Shown: piece by piece, positions 56,067 to 64,000 of the stretch | How positions within the stretch are numbered: the stretch's first letter is position 1 | How the letters are laid out: every line of letters begins with the position of its first letter | Source of the DNA: Pholiota molesta | Lineage: Eukaryota > Basidiomycota > Agaricomycetes > Agaricales > Strophariaceae | NCBI GenBank assembly: GCA_014925825.1 | Contig: JACGCK010000004.1 | Location: 1,054,001 to 1,118,000, forward strand | DNA length: 64,000 nt | Direction: 5' to 3' | Made by a program: the position numbers and the translations under genes | The notes under the pieces: model-generated | Seen by the model: only the letters and a program-made list of their open reading frames with translations | The model's database searches: none | What the model was told of the DNA's origin: nothing

Positions 56067-57813
56067 TCAAGAGTTGCCTCCGGCGGCTGGGAATAACTTT
56101 CCCTGGGCATCTTTGACGTTCGTCTCATCGACAGAAACTGCAGCCGTGTAGGCGACGTTTTGGTTGTTCCAGTCAGCAGTTGGGACCTGTCGAGTTGTGT
56201 GTCAATATCAATGCAAAGAAAACAGCAAAATGGTTGGTATTTACGTTGCAGCTCGTGTATAGGGGCGAAGTTTCTTTGAACAACTTCTCGTGCTCCCCTT
56301 TCCGGTCTTTGTATTCTGGAGAGTCCAACGAGAACGTGCTGAAATCATATGCCGAGGTCTTGATCGTGGTGAGGTAATCAAGTGCCGTTTGCATGTACCT
56401 ATATGCCGTGTAAGCAAATCATTCAGAGAATAAGATGGGGGAAAAGCCATACAATTTGAGGTTATGACGAGGCACCGTGAGTGCAGTGTTCTTGCGGGAG
56501 GCTTGATCGACGGAGTAGACGGTCTTGACCAGAGCCGCTGTTCGACCGCTGTATGGCCGGTGGATGCGAGCCGCAAGTTTGATGAGTTGCAACATCTCAT
56601 CGGCCGTTTCAACAACAGTGTCGGTCAATTTGAGCAGGAGTTTTTCCATCTTATCGAAGTCTGCGTCCAAAGTCGCGACAGCGGCCGGCTTCTCGGTAAA
56701 TCCCTTGACTTTCGTCAATAGACTATGAGGGCAATGGACATCAATGTCATGAAAAAGACTACTAAGAAGGCAATTACTCTTTGAGAGTCACCCAGATTTC
56801 GTTGGTCCTCAGATATGCCTGCCAAGGGGCAGTCGTGGTTGAAGAAGCAAGCACGGAGAACGGTATGTAGGCCGTCATGACCGTCCTAACCACGACGCCG
56901 CTGACGTCCTATATTCATGCGATTCAATATCAAAAAAAAATTCCAGAAAGGTGGAACAACGCACTTCAGAGCCAGGCTTCTGTGCCAACTTTTCGATAAG
57001 TTCCTTGACTAATGCCTTGACCTCGGTAACCCAAGGGCCGCGTCTAATTATGCAGATAAGTCAGACTAGGTGATACGCGAAATTTTACAACGGTACGAAC
57101 CGTTGGATAATGTGAGTGTCCAATAGTTTGGACTTCGCGATAAATGCATGCAGAACTCTCAAGGTAGAGTCATCGTCCTTTTTGCGGTGCACTATGTGGT
57201 CGGCGGCAATAAGCTTGACGCTTTCATCTGGGACGTTCTGAAACGCGTATTAGTCAAATACGTTAAGAGGAAGAAGATAAATGCGAACTTGGTGGAGTGC
57301 GTTTGCCTTCAGACTTTCAAGAGCTTCTTTCAGCGCATTTCTGTCTGCTAGCCATGTCGCTATATGTTGCACGGCCTCTTGTGTGGTTGTAGCCGGAGGA
57401 GTGTGCGATCGCTTCTCCGTATTACTTGCGACATTCAAAAGAATTCTAGGGGAAAGAGTCAGAATGGTCCGCGAAAGAAATTCGGGTTGTGCGTACCGTT
57501 CCAACAGAGGAATGACTGTGGTATAGTTGTCGAAAAGAGCCCAGTTCTTTTCTAAATCATCGAGGCTGGACTTGTCCAGCGTATCCATGGATTGAATGAT
57601 GGCCTCATAGAGCTTGTTCGCCCGGATGAGGACTTGAGCCGAAGTGTGGATGTTGCGTTCAGCGCTGTTCACATTAACAGAGAGGTATCGGAGGATAGCA
57701 TAGAGAAGGTTGGCAGCGGGGAATTTTTCCTTGTAACCTTTGATTTTGTCCAATTCTCCCTTGATAGTCAAATCGAACTCTGGCGCAGGAGATTGAGACG
57801 AGCTGGTAGACAT
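56067..57813 (-). CDS. Hypothetical helical protein, multi-exon
   Basis: Starts MSTSSSQSPAPEFDLTIKGELDK (57813) and ends KLFPAAGGNS (56067). At least seven exons can be followed, with short GT-AG introns. Recognisable pieces include FPAANLLYAILRYLSVNVNSAERNIHTSAQVLIRANKLYEAIIQSM, RGPWVTEVKALVKELIEKLAQKPGSE, ADFDKMEKLLLKLTDTVVETADEMLQLIKLAARIHRPYSGRTAAL and QTALDYLTTIKTSAYDFSTFSLDSPEYKDRK. It is mostly alpha-helical, soluble and without a signal peptide. I do not recognise the family. The conserved look of the exons and balanced codon use indicate a real gene. Confidence 0.72.
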
Positions 57814-59133
57814 GGTTGGAAGAGTGGTGTCGATGACAACTGAAAAACTCCGGGCTGCCTTATTTAAATACAAATGTCTGCTTCGATAAATATAACCGAT
57901 TCGCAACGTTGCGTATTCGGAGGATCTAAACTATCGGAGCGGGCGCTTGAGCAATGTATTGCAATTAATTGGCATCGAAGGCAGGCGGCCAGAAAACGCA
58001 GTCAATGAAAAACATGCATCGAGAATGAGGTCAGTCACAGGATTGGAACTTTCTAGTCCACTCTGATGCGGAGACGCGCGGAATGTTGATTGGGCGCAGC
58101 CACGAATGAACCTCATGCACATAACTAGCCGATAGCACGAGGCTTGAGGGACCATCGATAACGTAGAAATCACTAAAAAGGAACCAGACGCAAGTTATCG
58201 GGCCCATTGGAAAGCTTGCTACATGAACGGAGCGCCGACGATGTTGAATTAGGTTCCGCAGAGAGCGTCTATCAACACGATGAAAACTTGCGTCCAGTCA
58301 ATGTGAGACGCCGCAAATGAGAAATTTCCCAGCAGATCTATGAGAGTTACGATATTTGGAGTAATTGACAGCATCCAAAGCATAGGAACATGACCGATGC
58401 CTCAACGTAGGATCTAGAGTATTGGACGCCATGCGCTATGATCGTGGTCATGTTATGTGACTTGCGGCCTTTGTTGATAAGACAAACACGCCGGTAGGAG
58501 CGATACACCTAGTGCGTTCGGAACACTTGGGGCGTATTTATCAACTGCGAGATGCCAAAGATGCGAAGAGGATTCAACGCGACTCAATAGTGGGAAAATT
58601 AGACCACTACGTGATCAACGATCAAGTTTTCATTAGCGCGGAAGGAATGGAGAGTATTTTAACACCAAGTGGAATAGAGACGAGATATCCCAAGTTTTGA
58701 AATCCAGGATAAAGGGGAGGAACCAGAGAAATTCCGCATAATCCTTCCATTTGAAGGCTTGCACTCTGTGGTGACCAGTAGTAGGTAGGCAGGATTCAGG
58801 ATCATTGTCTCGAGCCGAGCATATAAATATGAATAATACCAAGCCCTCCAGTTAACATTGGCCATATATCGCGTCATGGTGCGAAAGGATACAAGCAGAG
58901 CGGGAACGAGGTGGATGAGTCAAGTCCGAGTCAATGGGGCGAAGCTGAGTGAACGAGCAGCCCGTTGAATCGGAGTCATCTGCGGAGTTCTATTTTATAC
59001 GATTTGTCATGGGAGCTAGAACAACGTCAAGCTCGCCCATCTTTCTCAGTGGCTACCAGCATCTGGTCCTCGTTTTGGCCCGCTAATCGACTAACGAAGG
59101 GTTTTTCGTGGAATAGTTTGATCATTCAGTATT
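57814..59133. other. Intergenic 1.3 kb between divergent genes
   Basis: No supported coding or RNA gene. It contains one reverse-strand TCAAGCGCCC element (57941-57950). Promoters of both flanking genes must lie here. Confidence 0.45.
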
Positions 59134-62516
<3,383 letters not shown>

Positions 62517-63303
62517 AGGACCGATCTTGGTATTGTCCTCGACCATTCAGTTGAGGATTGTCTTCCTCTCTAAGCATATTAATTAAACACTTTTTTGTAT
62601 ATATACCTATAGTCTTTTTTTATTGGAAAATGGGAAATTTTATGGACGTCTGGTCTAATTGGAGTACGCACTCATGCGTGTGTCTACCACATCAATTTGC
62701 ATCTGTTGATTGGGCGCTCTAAAATCCATTCATAAGAAAATTTTGAATCTCAGAGGCTCCATTCTATTCATTTGTGCACATCTCCTTTCTTTGTTTAGTT
62801 GGGCTTCCATCGGCGCTAAAATACCATTAATGAAGGAGCAGCAGGTGCTTTGGCTTGAGTTCATACTCCTGCTTTTGAAACATGCATATGGGTCGTGTCA
62901 GAACGTAAGTAATGTTATCAAGCGCTCACCATCCGGTCATGTATTGCATGCACATATGTCCTGCCAATGAACAAGCGCCGGACTGTGAGACTGTGGCACC
63001 GCTTAGAAGTATACCCATCCGAGAAATTGCTATCCATAAGCGCCAGCGCTAATCAGCCGACACCGGTTGATCACGACCTACTTAAGTATGCAATGCGGAC
63101 GCCTCAAGGCTGTCGACTGTGTAAAACGTTCTTACAAAAGAACACGCGTATAATGCATGTCCATAAGTAAAACGAACCTGAAGGCGAAAAAGTTTGATTT
63201 TGGCAACCTCGTTAGATTGCAGCAGGAACTATCTACATTTCAGTCAGTCAGTTGCATGCCACCTACCTCTCCCACTCGATCGGGATATCGAGAATTTACT
63301 GAT
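62517..63303. other. Intergenic 0.8 kb, upstream of membrane-protein copy 4
   Basis: XPB 3' flank followed by promoter sequence of copy 4. A weak version of the family motif (AACAAGCGCCG, 62970-62980) lies 334 bp before the start. No other gene seen. Confidence 0.5.
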
Positions 63304-64000
63304 ATGTCGGCAAGAAGGACTTCAACAGCAATTGATGTGAATCGTACGTGTGGCTACAGATTTTAACTCGACCAGGCGCGCATTCCGTGGATTGAATTCC
63401 CTATCCACGAGGCCGTAAAATTGATATATTTCATCGGATAGATACACTTCCGTCTACAGTTGAAGCTGTCAAGAATGGATGGCAACTCACATGCCAAGGG
63501 AGTGCTGTTGTAGTGAGTTCTCATCAACGTAGATGGTCCTTAACCTCGTTATTTGGATGAGTCAATGACCATATCCAAGTCAGGTCTTTTAGCTGGTGTG
63601 GCGGCGCAGCTATTCAGCTACTTTCGTGACCCCATGAGTTACAATAGGCGACCGACATCGCAAGGGGCTAGAGATACAGTCCTTGCAATATGCTATGGCG
63701 CATTATTCCTGAACATTGGGGCTACAATTGGGGCTTTTATCATAATTGATAAAATGGGTTCACTGACAATTGTAGCATCTCGACGACGCAATATACCGAT
63801 AGGACAGTTTGGGGGAACAGAAATGGCGCTTTTACAACATTATGGCGCAGGAAAGAGTTGGAAATATCTCATATGGCATTGTAAGTTACTTATTGCCGAT
63901 ACGTGCTTAGCGGCTTTGATTATCAGGTGTATCTTCAGCTGATCGAAATCGATTGACTGTTATCTAGGGGTGATCTGCTTTTATGGCGGAATTATATGCC
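63304..64000 (+). CDS. Four-helix membrane protein family, copy 4 (runs off the window)
   Basis: Model join(63304..63343,63442..63512,63580..63880,63968..>64000). Exon 1 is longer than in the other copies (MSARRTSTAIDVN), with the same phase. Exon 2 reads TLPSTVEAVKNGWQLTCQGSAVV. Exon 3 holds SGLLAGVAAQLFSYFRDPMSYNRRPTSQGARD…YGALFLNIGATIGAFIIIDKMGSL and GTEMALLQHYGAG. The last exon starts WVICFYGGIIC and is cut by the window edge. It is 22 kb from the tandem trio, so the family is dispersed as well as tandem. Confidence 0.7.

Overview
The window is nuclear DNA from a filamentous basidiomycete, most likely an Agaricomycete. Genes are split by many short GT-AG introns of about 45-70 nt, and the conserved genes are typically fungal: a ZAP1-type zinc-finger factor, DCR2, BUD6, VPS9, DNMT2, an F-BAR/DEP/RhoGAP protein, TFIIH XPB and mitochondrial ribosomal proteins. 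There is also an intron-bearing tRNA-Asn. No bacterial operon features or CRISPR arrays are present. I cannot name the genus.

Layout. 0-12.8 kb: the end of an unknown gene, a ZAP1-like factor (-), a Fic/Doc-domain gene (+), a small unknown gene (-), an F-box-like gene (+), an LRR protein (-), mitochondrial uL23 (-) and a DCR2-like phosphatase (+). 12.9-19.8 kb: a tandem segmental duplication carrying two divergent small-heat-shock (Hsp20) pairs. The unit ends inside BUD6, so a 5' BUD6 fragment lies between the two copies. 19.5-31.6 kb: BUD6, a small unknown gene, pantothenate synthetase, VPS9, DNMT2 and an EEP-family nuclease/phosphatase. 31.9 kb: tRNA-Asn. 32-36.6 kb: gene-poor except for one disordered protein. 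36.6-41.4 kb: three tandem copies of an unrecognised four-helix membrane protein family; a fourth copy runs off the end at 63.3 kb. 41.9-45.0 kb: an apparently intact DDE transposon with perfect 36-bp terminal inverted repeats. 45.1-49.0 kb: an RGD2/Rga8-type RhoGAP. 49-52 kb: gene-poor with short repeats. 52-62.5 kb: a secreted repeat protein, mitochondrial mL44, an unknown gene and XPB.

Most genes are unlinked housekeeping functions: zinc homeostasis, polarity and Rho signalling, endosomal Rab5 activation, tRNA methylation, coenzyme A synthesis, transcription and repair, and mitoribosome structure. The accessory interest lies in the Hsp20 duplication, the membrane-protein array with a shared upstream motif, the transposon and the Fic/Doc gene.

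A recurring oddity is the apparent single-base frameshift inside otherwise well-conserved coding sequence (F-box gene, uL23m, BUD6 several times, one Hsp20 copy, the first membrane-protein copy). This looks more like consensus indel error than wholesale gene decay, so models for these genes should be treated with care. Exon models given with explicit joins were checked for GT-AG borders and for total length divisible by three; genes given only as spans were not fully resolved.
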